From Hetaerina americana (lineage: Eukaryota > Arthropoda > Insecta > Odonata > Calopterygidae), in NCBI GenBank assembly GCA_022747635.1, contig JAKTNV010000004.1, positions 17,980,969 to 18,044,968 on the forward strand: a stretch of DNA of 64,000 bases, read 5' to 3'. The notes below the pieces were generated by a model that was not told the origin of the DNA, did no database searches, and worked only from the letters and a program-made list of their open reading frames with translations. Both the position numbers and the translations under genes were made by a program. Within the stretch, counting starts at the first letter, position 1. Each line of letters opens with the position of its first letter. Shown here one piece after another: positions 49,401 through 60,945 of the stretch.

Positions 49401-50180
49401 TTAAGTTCTCCCACGCCGAAGCGAGGTCCCCCCCTCCTTCCTCCCTCCCTCCCGATCGCCCCCTCCCCGCTCTTATCATTTCCCGTTGCGCACCCGACCC
49501 GCATTTCAATAGCGGAAGGGGGGTGAAAAAATTTTGTGTTTCCCATCCGACCCTCCACATGCTTCCATCACAAGTGGCGTTGCCAGCTCAAACGTCTGGG
49601 GTGGAGATAGTGAATGATAATAATGCTTAAGTTTTAACTGATGATAAAACGAACAACCCACTCACTGGTGGTACCACACTTTTCGAAAGTCTAACCCAAT
49701 CGTGGGTGTCGTCTCTGGACGTTTCATGAATGTATTAATATAAGAAATAATAATATTCAGCTCCTTCACTCTGAAGTCGAATGCCTCGGAAATGAAAGAC
49801 ATTGTCGGTCTTACGGCCGTACATACATCATTTTCTCGGTGTTTTTCCCTTTGTTAAAATTTCATTTTCCATAAGTCATTCCCGTTATGCGACCTAGACT
49901 GTCCAATACTTAGTATTTTCCACCGCTGTAATGAATATATCCCTCGACCTCGGAAATTATCTCAAACAGCGGAAGGATATTGCTGTTTCGCCTTAGAGTT
50001 GTGCTTGAAAAAAATGTCGTGAAGTCCATTGTTTTCCCCTTTTCATCGAGAGTGACGACCGATGAGTATCTCGCCTTCAAACGCTGGAATGGTTCCCCAT
50101 CCGCCTCGTCCAATTACGTGCATGCAATTATGTGCCGCTCATAATGCGGCCTCTTAGTCGCCGTCACGTGCCCCGTCATT
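43460..50180. other. Intronic AT/GC mosaic, no gene seen
   Basis: CpG-rich islands occur near 44850-45240 and 46100-46850, with a 13-base G run near 46513-46525. Smaller islands are at 47830-48100 and 49080-49560. Reading frames of up to 154 codons in these islands have no family signature. Confidence 0.4.
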
Positions 50181-50191
50181 GGAACGAAGAG

Positions 50192-50417
50192 GCCGCCATG
50201 TAGGAAAGCGGTCGGCGCTTGAGAGAGAGAGAGAGGATCTAGATTGACGTGGCCTGCCCAATAGGTTTACCCGAAGAGTGGAGAACAGAATCGTTCGGAA
50301 GATCGAAATTTTCTAATTGCCGCAATCGTTTAGATATGCTCACGATTTAATACACTCGTTTACAACCGAGGAATTATGTAAGAGAGGGAGAGGAATGGAG
50401 AGAGAGAGAGAGAGAGA
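50192..50417. promoter_or_regulatory. PHO/YY1-like site with flanking GA repeats
   Basis: GCCGCCATG at 50192-50200 matches the PHO/YY1 core. It is followed by (GA)n at 50221-50235 and a second (GA)n at 50398-50417, both potential GAGA-factor sites. A CACGTG E-box lies just upstream at 50165-50170. The combination resembles Polycomb/Trithorax response elements in flies. Only motifs are seen; function is inferred. Confidence 0.3.
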
Positions 50418-50419
50418 AT

Positions 50420-52680
50420 GGATCGTCTACTTTCAAAATTCTCTTCTCTCCCTTGTCATGAAAAGCGGAGGTAATAAGTTGCGTAATTCATCCCGGCATG
50501 GTTTGGATGGTCGGCTTAGGGTGAGGTGTGCTGGGCTCTGGTTGCGATTTCGTCAGGCATTTGTTATTAAATCCGGATAGGAAGTTTTGTTTCGTATAGA
50601 AATTATCTTACTGGTGGGAGCTTGCCAGTTTTCAGAATTTAGGAGATTTGTGTTAAAAAAGTTTTCCATTGTGGATAATGATTCTAGTCGCGACAATATT
50701 TGTATAAATTTCACCCATTTCAGTCTATATGGGAGGGTAGACAGAGAGACCAATCTCCAGTTGGCTCTCGGAGACATTAACATCAGCTGCATTCTCATTT
50801 TTACTGTACTCGTGATCTTACAAAAAAGGACGCAACGGATCTCAGCAAATCTCAAAATTTGGTCAGGTGATGATGGAAGGAAGTTTAAGGTGTTATAGGG
50901 GTCCCTACTGGAGATGGACTTGCTTGCCGATTCCTCTGGGATTGCTTGGTCATCTTATTGCTTGCCTCTTCACGAATTCATCAAAGGCTATCAGGTTTCT
51001 GTTAAACAAGCACGGTTATCATGAAAGCATTCCTCATTAGCACAACTGACAGTACAGGTAAAGATTCGTGCGTTTCGAAATTCTTTGCTTTGGTATTTAT
51101 GTTTTACAGTTCAAAATTTAATTGCATAAAAAGCATCGTAGAGTTAATGTTACGAGGAACATTGCTGTGGTAAGGAGATTGATTATTGGTCCATGGTTTG
51201 CTCCCGGGAACCGTCTCCGGAACCGAATTGGGGACTCGTCTACTCCGAGCCACCTTCCCGGATCGTGAAATTATTTACCACTACATTCGTCCTTTCGCAA
51301 CCACCGCTGGAGAAGAGCCGGGGCTTTCCAGTCCTCGACACCTCCAAACCCCCCCCCCCCCACCCTTTTCCCTTGCCTCCTTCGACTCCGGCGTGGTACG
51401 TGCATCGTCTTTTCGGCCGAGAGATATATGTAAGAGGGGACGGGTAAGGGAGGAGAGAGAGAGAGACGTGCGCACGGTATAACATGCCTCGGCCATAAAA
51501 ATGGGAAGGGATGAGCATTCCATGACTTACTACTCGTCTCGTTTAGTGGGAGAGGGGACGTGGGTTTACCGGCGCGGCCTCCGTGCCCATTTGAAACGGA
51601 TCGCTTTGGCGGCACATCCACAAAAACACGCTGCATTTGTCCTCGTCCTGGTTTCCTCCTCCCCTTCTTCCCTTTCCAATCCCCCTCACTCGTCTTACCT
51701 CTTCCACTTTCCTACCCCTTTCACAACAGCGACTGCACTTCGTGGAGATTCCCTAGTTCCCTTTCTCCCACCCTCTCTCCCCACACTCCTCGAGGCTTTG
51801 TGGGAAGGAAAAGGGAAAAAAATGTATTTATATTTTTTTATGGAAGGAGAAAAAAAGGGTCGGCTCGGCTGTCTGCCCTGCCACCGTCGCACGCGAGGAT
51901 CCCGCCCTCCCTTGTGGAGAGCGGAGCATCTCCTCCGCCTCCTCTCCCGTCTCCAACCACCACCTCCCTCCTTGTCCGCCCCCGCAACTACACCCCACCC
52001 GTCCAACCGATGTGCTTCGATCGGAATCGATGAAGGGCCCACTTGTAAGCTCTCTCTCGCCTCCGACATCGTCGAGATTATATCGCACCCTCGCTCCCAC
52101 TCCCCCCTTCCCCCCAATCCCTCTAATCCCCCACCAGAGCGACGGCTTCCGTGCGAAAGGGCTATCGCTGGAAAAGTTGCAACGAGGGAAACAGGCACGT
52201 GTCCGGGATTTCGTGTTGGTAGGAGGATGTGGGATTCCTGAGGCGTTTTACCCACACCCCAAATATTTCGGATGGGGAGGCTTGATGACTACGTGCGCCG
52301 AATACGTCGATAAATTCGTCACTGGGTCCGTTTTGATGACGAGCGTTGGAAGTCGGATGGAGCAGAGCTATTCTTTTTTTCTCGACTTGAGATGCCTCAG
52401 ATTGTTATCTATCTTCGTGTACGTGATGCTTAGGCTTTGTTTTGTGAGTTACGGCTATAGATATAATTGTTATCATCTCCAGTTTCTGGGCGTCTCGTGG
52501 GAGATTCCGACGACGAAAATTGCGAATGTTGATCTGATTTTGCTGGCTTCGAGAATCCCAGAGCTGAGAAGCGAATGTTAATATGATTAATATGGACTTC
52601 CCTCAGTCGGATCTATTAATCTATAGACTCATCGTGTTATAAATTTTACCCCTAAAAGAAGGCCATGTCTCTTTGCCATG
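50420..52680. other. Intronic DNA with a C-rich island at 51.2-52.2 kb
   Basis: Overlapping frames of up to 246 codons on the + strand and 186 on the minus strand run through the 51190-52250 island. Both are Pro/Ser/Arg-rich with no domain, as expected from base composition. No exon is called. Confidence 0.4.
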
Positions 52681-52683
52681 GTT

Positions 52684-52728
52684 AAGATATGTATACATGT
52701 GTGTTTATATCGTATGTGTGTGTATCTT
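52684..52728 (+). ncRNA. Weak hairpin of a candidate small-RNA cluster
   Basis: As RNA in the + direction, bases 52684-52701 can pair with 52711-52728 over 18 positions, about a third of them G-U wobbles, with a 9-nt loop. The arms are GT/AT-rich, so pairing may reflect simple sequence. It is listed because two much better hairpins follow within 350 bases. Confidence 0.2.
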
Positions 52729-52828
52729 GAAGAAAAGTCTCACGGATGTAAATACTAATGTACACAGAGAACCGAGATAGCGTTGGCGAACAAAACAGAA
52801 GGATACACATACAAATGAAACTCACAAA

Positions 52829-52903
52829 TATTCCAAATTTTCGGTGGCCAAACCACCTTCCTCTGGGAAAAGAAGGTGGTGTGGCTACCGAAAATTTGGA
52901 ATA
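52829..52903 (+). ncRNA. Candidate pre-miRNA-like hairpin, 32-position stem
   Basis: Arms 52829-52860 and 52872-52903 are reverse complements at 30 of 32 positions. One exception is a G-U wobble in the + strand RNA (52846/52886) and the other an A-G mismatch (52851/52881). The loop is 11 nt (52861-52871). The arm sequence is not simple repeat: it contains TTTTCGGT and ACCACCTTC. Total size of 75 nt fits an animal pre-miRNA or an siRNA-producing hairpin. It lies in the ftz-f1 intron on the same strand. I recognise no known miRNA seed. The alternative is the core of a palindromic MITE. Confidence 0.45.
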
Positions 52904-53027
52904 CTTGACTGTGTCATTTTTTGGTGTTCCGCTGTGTTTTTGTTGATTGACGATATCGCACTCCTTCGTTAAAATTATTATTCAAATCCGTGAGACTTTC
53001 ATACTAGATACATTCGTATATATCATT

Positions 53028-53075
53028 ACTCGTATATACATATATGTACATGCGTACATATATGTATATACGAGT
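53028..53075. repeat. Perfect 22-bp inverted repeat, 4-nt loop
   Basis: Bases 53028-53049 are the exact reverse complement of 53054-53075, with loop ATGC. The arms begin ACTCG and continue as TA/CA-rich sequence. The ACTCG/CGAGT ends go beyond pure dinucleotide repeat, but the interior is microsatellite-like and may have arisen by repeat turnover or cruciform repair. It lies 125 bases after the preceding hairpin. Confidence 0.8.
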
Positions 53076-53104
53076 GTGTGTGTATGTATATATGTGTACA
53101 TATG

Positions 53105-53110
<6 letters not shown>

Positions 53111-53143
<33 letters not shown>
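53111..53143. repeat. (TA)n microsatellite
   Basis: About sixteen TA units follow a GTAT/GTGT-rich stretch (53076-53110). Confidence 0.95.
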
Positions 53144-53146
<3 letters not shown>

Positions 53147-53285
53147 ACATCTTAAAATGCGTTTTGATTGCACCCATTCCCCGAAACTCGGCCATATGTG
53201 CCTCATTGGAATGCATATTTTCAAACCTGAGTGGCTCGGGCCAAACCTGAAAAAAGGACAGGAAACCCAGGTTCCTGCGGTTTAA

Positions 53286-53302
53286 CCCCCCCCCCCCCCC
53301 CC
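53286..53302. repeat. 17-base poly-C tract
   Basis: Seventeen consecutive C residues are followed by GCCC. Homopolymers of this kind are hard to sequence, so length is uncertain. Confidence 0.9.
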
Positions 53303-53309
53303 GCCCTTC

Positions 53310-55085
53310 CACTTTCCCAGCGAGCTTTTCACTCTCTTACTAGTTTCCTCAACTCATGTTCGGTCATTCACAAAGCCAAACTTTCCTGAGCTTTCGCGTT
53401 CCCTTTTGGTCGTGAGGAAACAAGGGAGGACCAGGGAATATGCATATCAGCGTGTAAAATATTCATTGTGACCCCTCCCCCACCCTCAATTTAGAACAAG
53501 CATAATTTGCAATGAAAAGCGAGATTTTGCATCCCTCGCGGTCATACTGAAAAAATATTAAACAAGTGTATCTTTTATTGGGTTTTTTTCTGGACAATTG
53601 TTAACTGCCAACTTCGAGCTCTTGCATGAATATGTTTCCCATTATTTTGTTATTCGTGGAGTTTCTTTTACGTTTTCCGCTTGAGTGAAAGCAAGAACTA
53701 CGGCGCGAAATCGTTCCTCATTTAAATTGAGCAGTTAATTTCTCCTGATATTACAAAGCTTTTTCCCTATGGTTCTTCCTACCGAGGGATAATGTGTATT
53801 CTCATTGCGTATCGAACTTCAGTGGCAAGCACATTACTAACATGTTCGGGACAGGTGATTGAGTCGTAGGTAATCGTGGTTGTCAACTGCGGAATTGGTC
53901 GACGGCCATTATACTGTTTTAAAAGATTAATTATCGACCCACTGCGTTATGGTCTGCAAAGCACGTAATCATATCGTTCCCTTTCGGTGTCGACTGTGCA
54001 CCTGCTAATGTTATTGCATCTAGTATTGTCAGTTTCCCAAGAATCGAGAGTTGAAGGCCGGCGAGAATCCGTAATCAGGCTACCGCGTCGTAGACGGTGC
54101 ACGTGGTGTTCCTGCACTATCCTCATCGCTTTTGTTTGTTTATTTACAATGCTGGGTGACAATAAATAGTATCTCGATCGTCGTATATACACCGCCTCAG
54201 CCTATTGCACACTTTCAGTTTTCGTAGGAGTGATTATGCGGGGAGACGACCAAGAGCTGAGTCAATTCTCGGCGTCACGTAGTTAGGCCAGAGGAAGGTA
54301 AGTAATTTTGTTGGGAAGGAAGGAATTCAGATTCTATATTAGCCCACTCTTAATGAAATGATTCCATACAACTTCAAATTCGATAGCAGAAAGAGTATAC
54401 CTAGAGTGCTCGCTTCAAAGTAGCCACAAAAACTTCCGACCCTGTCGAGTTCCTAGTGCGGAGCAAAGCATCGGGAACCATTCTGTATTAGCCTCCTCTC
54501 CATTCGGATCCCAGTCCTAATATAGTATGCTCTTTATCTTAGCCTCGAACACTCGTTTTTAAAACGGGGGTCTTTTTTATCGCGAGGTATTCAGCGCCCT
54601 CGGGGTGAGACGAATCATGTGGCTGTAAAAAAATGTCGCCCGGGGGCTCTCGGCGCATGCGTGGCGGAAATTTCAAGTGACGAAATCTGCCGGACGAAAA
54701 CAAAGGGGCTCGTGTGTTCGAGCGCTCCCGAGCGACCTGGCTCGTGTTTTTTTTCTTTTCGTCACACTCAGCAAAAGCAACGCCCTTGCTTTGTCTGCTT
54801 GTCCCGGCGTGCATTATGCCGTGAGAAGCGGAATCCGCAACATTTCAGTGTGTTAAATTGTTGAAAATGTAGAGCGTCAGTTTTGTTTTCCTGAGTTGGG
54901 TAAAAAATGGAAAATCGTAAGGTTTGAAAAGCTGTAATCAATGAATGGCGAAATAAAAATTCGGAGGATAGTATTGTCCAGCTGTTTTGTGTTTTTAGTT
55001 TTAGAGGATCTCCAATATTTTGCATTTTTAAGTGTATACAATTCTTAAGTAAGGGTACATTTTGAATTTGGTTAGGTCTGTTTTG
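53310..55085. other. Intronic AT-rich DNA, no gene seen
   Basis: Only short frames without domains are present. Confidence 0.5.
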
Positions 55086-55465
55086 GATCAATTCGCGGAA
55101 ATGGTAAAATGACAAAAAGGAAAACAAACGAGGTAGTGCTTGGTATGGTGGGGGAGTAGAGAATAGGGAAAAATGTAAAGAAGGTGGGAAAGATGGATGC
55201 AGAACTTTGTGGTTGGCGATGGGATGTCGAAGGCTGTGATGGAGTGGAGAATATTAGGAAAGCGAGGAAGAGGAAGAAATAGGATAGGAATATTGGAAAG
55301 AGTGAAGAAAGGGAGCAAGTTGGCGGAATTGAAGAAGGCTTTACTGTACATTGGGATAGGCGTTGTATCGTTGCACCGTTTTATAGTCGGGTGTCCATCT
55401 AAAACCTGTCACGCACCCTAGCGATGACTTGTGAAGTTCTAAAAATACAAAAAAATACAAAACCT
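55085..55465 (+). mobile_element. Decayed LINE C-terminal fragment, second family
   Basis: The + strand open piece at 55197-55421 contains WRILGKRGRGRNRIGILERV followed by GSKLAELKKA and ends near PSKTCHAP. GKRGRGRxRIxML plus a Gly-Ser/Lys-rich helix is the typical C-terminal end of insect LINE polyproteins annotated as endonuclease-reverse transcriptases. The 3' end, CACGCACCCTAGCGATGACTTG followed by A-rich sequence with AAAATACAAAAAAATAC, resembles the terminal word of the CR1-like copies at 11.1, 12.8 and 18.3 kb. Confidence 0.65.
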
Positions 55466-55469
55466 ACCC

Positions 55470-58400
55470 TAAACTGGAATACCCTTTGGAAATAACAATC
55501 TGTGTCCCACTCAGGCTTTTAGCTGAGGGAATCATTTGATAGCGTAAGCTGCTTCTGAAAACGTTGATGAGAAAGCAGTTAACTGCAGTGAATGATCCTA
55601 ATTACGTACGATCTTGAGTTTAGTACATCTACCGCTTGATGTAGCATTAGACAGCTGGTGTAATTTGGGCATTGCTGGATATCACGCCAATTTGGGATTT
55701 GAGTGAAGAAGTGAAGAATGCTTGTGTGGCACAACCTCCAAAAACATCTCAAAGGCGTGATATCTTTGCCTTTTCAAAAGTTGTCAATGAAAAATGTTGA
55801 ACTAGATGGGGACAAACTTCGTAAAAATCGGTATTTTTGTAGCTGGAAAATGTTGTTTTATAAAACGATTCATTCTCTCTGTATTTCTATTCAACGTGAT
55901 AGAGAGCTGCCAGAATCGAGAGGCTCTTTTGATAAAGTGCTAAAAATCCCGTCTGATGAGTACCATATTGCATTTCTGATTTACAGTCTCCTTTCACGTT
56001 GGATTAAGGCGATCTACCTAAAAATCCCGGAATCGGGAGGGGAAAAACGCAATCTGGTCATTGTATTAGTGTGTTTCTTATTTTTATGCCTATCTTCTTC
56101 ATTCCTGGATGATTGAAAAGGCACATTTATAGTGCTTACATGTTAAGATTTCACCCCTCATTTTGGTATTAATGTTAGTCACTCGTTTCAGGTTGATTGC
56201 CACGTGATCTTATTCATAACGTGCCGACCATTTTTCAAATGCAAGTCCCCATTGTTGAGGGTCGGCGTGTATAGGTGTTCTTTGGCGTCGAAATGTAGAT
56301 CGATCGACGACGTGTATGGACTTTTCGGCATGAAAACGAACGTACAAATTAAGGTTATTTCGTTTGTAACGGGAGGTGGGGGACAGCAGTTTGTCAAGAG
56401 TTTCCACCGACGTCCTCCACCCTCCCGTTCCCATAGCGCCACTCTGGAGTGTGACCAAGATCGGCACCATTGCCCGGTTCTCGGCTGACACAGTACCCGC
56501 ATGTGCGCCCTCACACCACCACCCCTCCTCCCCTAACTTCCTCCCCCACATCAACCCTTCCTCCCCGTGGCCCTCCGGCCACCGGATCGATATCCACTTC
56601 CTCTCTCTCATTCTATCCTACGGCCCTCTACCACTCCCTCCCCCCCCCCCGTCGCCGACCCCACGACATACCGCCCTCATTCCGGCATCAATCAAAACTC
56701 CTCTAACAATCAACCCCTCCCCTCCCCATTTCAAGAGTCCTCCCGTTGTCCCCTCACCCCCCGATGGCAGGCACAATGCACCCTGCTGGCAGCTCGTCCT
56801 CCCCCAAGCAATAATGCACGTTGCATGTATGGAGCCGTCATCGCTCGCCCGCACCCATGAATGAAAGAATTGGGATCTATTGAGTTTTATTACTTAACTC
56901 AGCCATAATTATCACAATTCCCATTTCGGCAACGGGGCGAGGAAGGCCCAAAGGGGGTTTAGGGGCGACTCCCTAACCTTCCCCACGACACGCTCCCAAC
57001 ACCCATGTTCGTTTTTTTCTTATTCCATCTCTTTTTTTTGTATTTAATTATTTTGAATTTTGTGTTAAGTCGCGGCGTGCGAGTTTTTTCTGAAGTTTAA
57101 GTCGCCATCTGGTTCTTTATCCAAGAATTCTGGCTAAATCCTATGTGGGTGCCATAATAGTAATGCATAATTATCATACGAGTATATTATATTGCTAGTC
57201 GTCACGTGGCACTTCGGAGGAGTGCTAAGGACCTTGCCCCCGAGTCATGTAACAATTAACTTACCCGAAGCCTATAAATAATTATTAGTGTCACTTTTTC
57301 AGCTTCGTATTAAAATATTGTTCGCCGTATGAAAATGTACGCAGCACCATTTTATTCCTCGTATTGTATTTGCAGGGAGTTGTTTATTTTAAAAAGCATA
57401 ATTCCAATTACCAATTGTAACTTGATGAAGTTTTCAGCCTTTAAAACGATATTATTTTGATCGGCAAAACTTGAGTATATCAAAACAATTGTATTCTTTG
57501 GATAACATGCCTTTACATGTATAGCTCAAGTATTATGTTAAATTTATTGTGATGATATGTAAAGGGCAATTATAAGACGAGATATACGGGAAAAATAAAC
57601 TGTTTTACTTCTTGAAAGATGTTTTAGAACCGGATCAAGCCATTAACAAGCTCGCTCATACTGTATCGAGTATTGCTCATTAATTCATTATTGTATGACC
57701 ATCAACGGATTGGAGTACCTCCGTTAAATTTAAACAATAACAAAGCTATAGTTCATCCAGAGTGCGCCGACCATTTAGTCAGTCTCTTCAGTCTATAGTT
57801 AGTAAGTTTGTACACGTAACAAAGCAGATTTATAGCAGTTACGACAATAGTGTGAATTGATGTTTAAGCACTTCATAAGATTAACATTTAAATTACCGCT
57901 GCAGCCTCCAGTTAATATTGCTAGATGTTAGAGCACACAAAATATTTTTATTAAATTCGTTAGAATAATATTCTTGGACAATTTGTTCGGCATGAAGATG
58001 TCATGGTTTCATGTGAGTTATACGGCCACCGAATTTGTTTAACTCCATCGGATTTTCGCTAGTCTCAAATGAACCGTGAATTATTTGGACGACATTGGAA
58101 TGGAGGGAGGAATAATTATCTGTGCGCATTTTAATTGGATTCGGTGATTGGTTTTTCTCTCACAAACGTTTTCGTCTTTCGGGACTGTAAAACGTTCGGT
58201 TTTGGTCTCTCGAGATTTAAAAATTTTTGGAAAGTCCAAACGTGCCGTGGAAAACTTTTTTTCAGCGCGCAACACCATGCGCCCAGTGTCGGGGCGAAGA
58301 CACATGGTTGTCGCGGGTCGGCCTTGCGCACGTAAACTCGTCGAGAGACATCCAGCCGTCTCTTCCTTCCCCGACCACTCCCATCGCTTCCCTCGCACGC

Positions 58401-60510
58401 CTCATCCCTCCGCCCTGACCCCCACCCCCTCTCCCCGCTCGCTCTTCCCTAACCCCACCACCACTACTTCCTGCCGCCTCCCACGCGCTCAATAAGGGAT
58501 TGATTGAGGTGGTGTGTGTCGGCAGGGGAGCCAGGAGAGGGGTTTGGAGGGGAAGGAGGAGGATCCCCTGGCGGGGGTGGCAGCAGTGCGCATGCTTACG
58601 CCCCCCCACTCCACTCGTTCTCTCTCTCTCTCTCTCCTCCCCCTCTCCCATCTTCCACGTAGTCTTTTTTTTCGGTTGCCCTTCCGTCCTACCCCTACAA
58701 ACTCCAAGTGTCCCACCCACCAGACACATTCGCATGCGTTCCCTCTCCTCTCGCTCGGAGTGAGAATGTTTTTCTTTTGTGTCGTTTTCGTCGGTGAAAC
58801 GCCGTGTCCTTCCCCTCCCACCCTCTCTTTCGAGTGTGGTGCCAAACCCTTTCGAGGCGCGAAAATCCCGGTGGAGTAAGAAAACGGAACTTCGGGTGCG
58901 AACGGGTGCGCTCTGAGAAAGTCGTCCATTCTTAATCGTAAAACGACGATGCCTTCTTGATTATGTTCTGGCGTAGAATATGTTTCACGCTCTCTTTTGT
59001 GAATACTTGTTATGCAGTGTGTCCTAAAGGTCGAGGACTGTGTCAAAGTTAATTTTCAAAACGTTGCAGAGCTCTTCTAGCCACACACTTACTTCACCCG
59101 TGGAACAACCAAGTGAAAATGATCGTTATTTTTTGTGTTATAATGAAAGAAATTCGCGTTGAATGATAAATCGTCCATTCCCAAAAGGCCAAATATGTTA
59201 CTCAGATTACGAAGTAATTATCAATACCATGTCAATTTGTTAAATGGTGTTTACGAAGGAATTTCATTAGGTGTTCTTCTGACGTCATCTGTCCTCTTAA
59301 TATGAAGATTGCAGATTAGCAATTACTTTGGAATCCCCTTACTGGGTGAGTTCCAGGGTAGCCATGGGCGTTCGTAAATAAGTATGCCTTTCGATTTGTG
59401 ATTAAAGTTGGAGTTGGTTCAATTTAAAACCGTATTTCATATTTTTTTAAAGTAATTTTTTTTACTAGATTCCTTTCTTATCAATTCCTGCCCTTGGACA
59501 GAATCGTGTAATGCACCGCCGCGTGAAAGTAGGTGCGCGTTAGGTCACTCGGTTTCACTCATCCATCCCTGTGGGTCCCCTATAACGCGCGTCGACTCGA
59601 TATCACCTCCGATGCAGTGTGGAGATTATTAGCCCAGCGCATTCATTCATGTATTCACGGACACACACACACACACACATGCACGCGAGACTCATGGGGC
59701 TTTCTTCAATCGTCCATTCGAACGGTGTCTAACGGGACGGCGAAACTCCTCTAACAGCCTTCTCCTCCTCCTACTCTACGCCACTCGTATCCCGACGGCT
59801 TCCTAGCATCCGTAGTCTTCCCCTCCCTATAAACAACCCTTATTGACGGCAGGTGCACGCCTCCTCCTCTACTACCACCCCTCACCGCAAGAGTTGTGTA
59901 CGTATGCGGGGCGTTCCTCGAACGCGTCCCCAGCCCTCCCGTCTCCCCCCCCCCTTGGTCGAAAACATCTGACGATCGACCACCTCCCGAGGTTCGGGGG
60001 GGACAAGAGGGGGGGGCGCGCCAACCCAATCGCAGACTAACACAAACACTCAAACAACCCTTCACTCTCTCTCTTTCTCTCTCCCTCCAACCCTCACCGC
60101 GAACGCATTCCGGCGATTCCCGCGGATTCCTTCTTCCATCCCCCCCTCCTGCCGCCATCCACCCCGTTTCATCCCTATCTCCCTCCCCTCCAACCGCCCC
60201 ACGTCCCCTGTTCCTAGTCAACCAACAGATCGCCGTCCCAGATTACGCGCGAGGGTTGTTTAATGGCTTCCGAGTGGAAATAAGACGATGTTGCTCTCTC
60301 CCTTTCCCTGCGGGATACTCGCACATAACGCGGGCTCTCAGCGAGCGATGGGAGAATGGGAGGTGGTGGTGCTGGCCGAGTTGTCTAGAGATATTAGGTG
60401 AATGGCAGGAATGGTCTCTAGCCGGTTTTCGTTGGGAACCTCGCTCTGTATTCACTCGCAGGAATTACATTTTGACTGGTCCATACCATGGTTCAGAATC
60501 CCTTATTTAA
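55470..60510. other. Intronic AT/GC mosaic, no gene seen
   Basis: A 132-codon frame at 55718-56116 starts with ATG but has no recognisable domain. C-rich islands occur at 56400-56860, 58330-58720 and 59730-60230. A (TC)n is at 58619-58636 and an (AC)n at 59661-59679. The segment 56880-58100 is AT-rich and featureless. Confidence 0.4.
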
Positions 60511-60519
60511 TTCCCATTT

Positions 60520-60945
60520 TCGATGCATTTTTCAGAGGAGGTCAGCCAGGGTTATTGTATGTTCTATGAAAAATGGATCAAACCAAAAAGTCATAACGGA
60601 ACTACGGCAATGGGAAGAGATGAACATGCAAAATACTTGGGTAACACTTCCCTGCCGTTGGAAGGCATTTGTGGGGTCTCGTGTGTAACTTTGAGAAACT
60701 GCTTAGGCAGTGAGTAAATTAGCATTTGACAGGAGTATGTTTTGAAAATATTGTGTTGGAAAAGTGAAGACAAAATGTTTTTTCGCTCTAGTTACAATCC
60801 TCTTCGAATATGCAGCGATCGTTTGGGGATCGTCTCAAAATACTTTGGTTAAATAATTGAAAAAATGCGTGTAGAAGCTTCCAGATTCGTAGTAAACGTG
60901 GGAGAACGCATAATTATTGGAAAATTGAAGTAGCGATGGATTAAA
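60520..60945 (+). mobile_element. Very decayed CR1-like LINE fragment
   Basis: The + strand shows, across frameshifts, EHAKYLGNT (compare the KYLGVT motif) followed by TILFEYAAIVWGSSQ and then EASRFVVN. The order YLGVT, LEYA..VW, RRAARFV is the thumb-to-C-terminal succession of CR1-type reverse transcriptases. Many stops and shifts separate the pieces. It belongs to a different copy, and perhaps subfamily, from the 10-18 kb elements. The following sequence to 61200 is not assignable. Confidence 0.6.

Noticed and set aside
51501..52581. 246- and 189-codon frames in the 51.5-52.5 kb island
   Set aside because: Low-complexity translations with overlapping minus-strand frames and no domain.
53076..53145. 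Extension of the hairpin cluster into the (TA)n tract
   Set aside because: Pure TA repeat folds on itself in any register and carries no specific information.
55718..56116. 132-codon ATG-initiated + strand frame as a nested gene
   Set aside because: It ends in a hydrophobic stretch that might suggest a membrane segment, but no family, splice context or promoter is recognisable and it lies in AT-rich intron.
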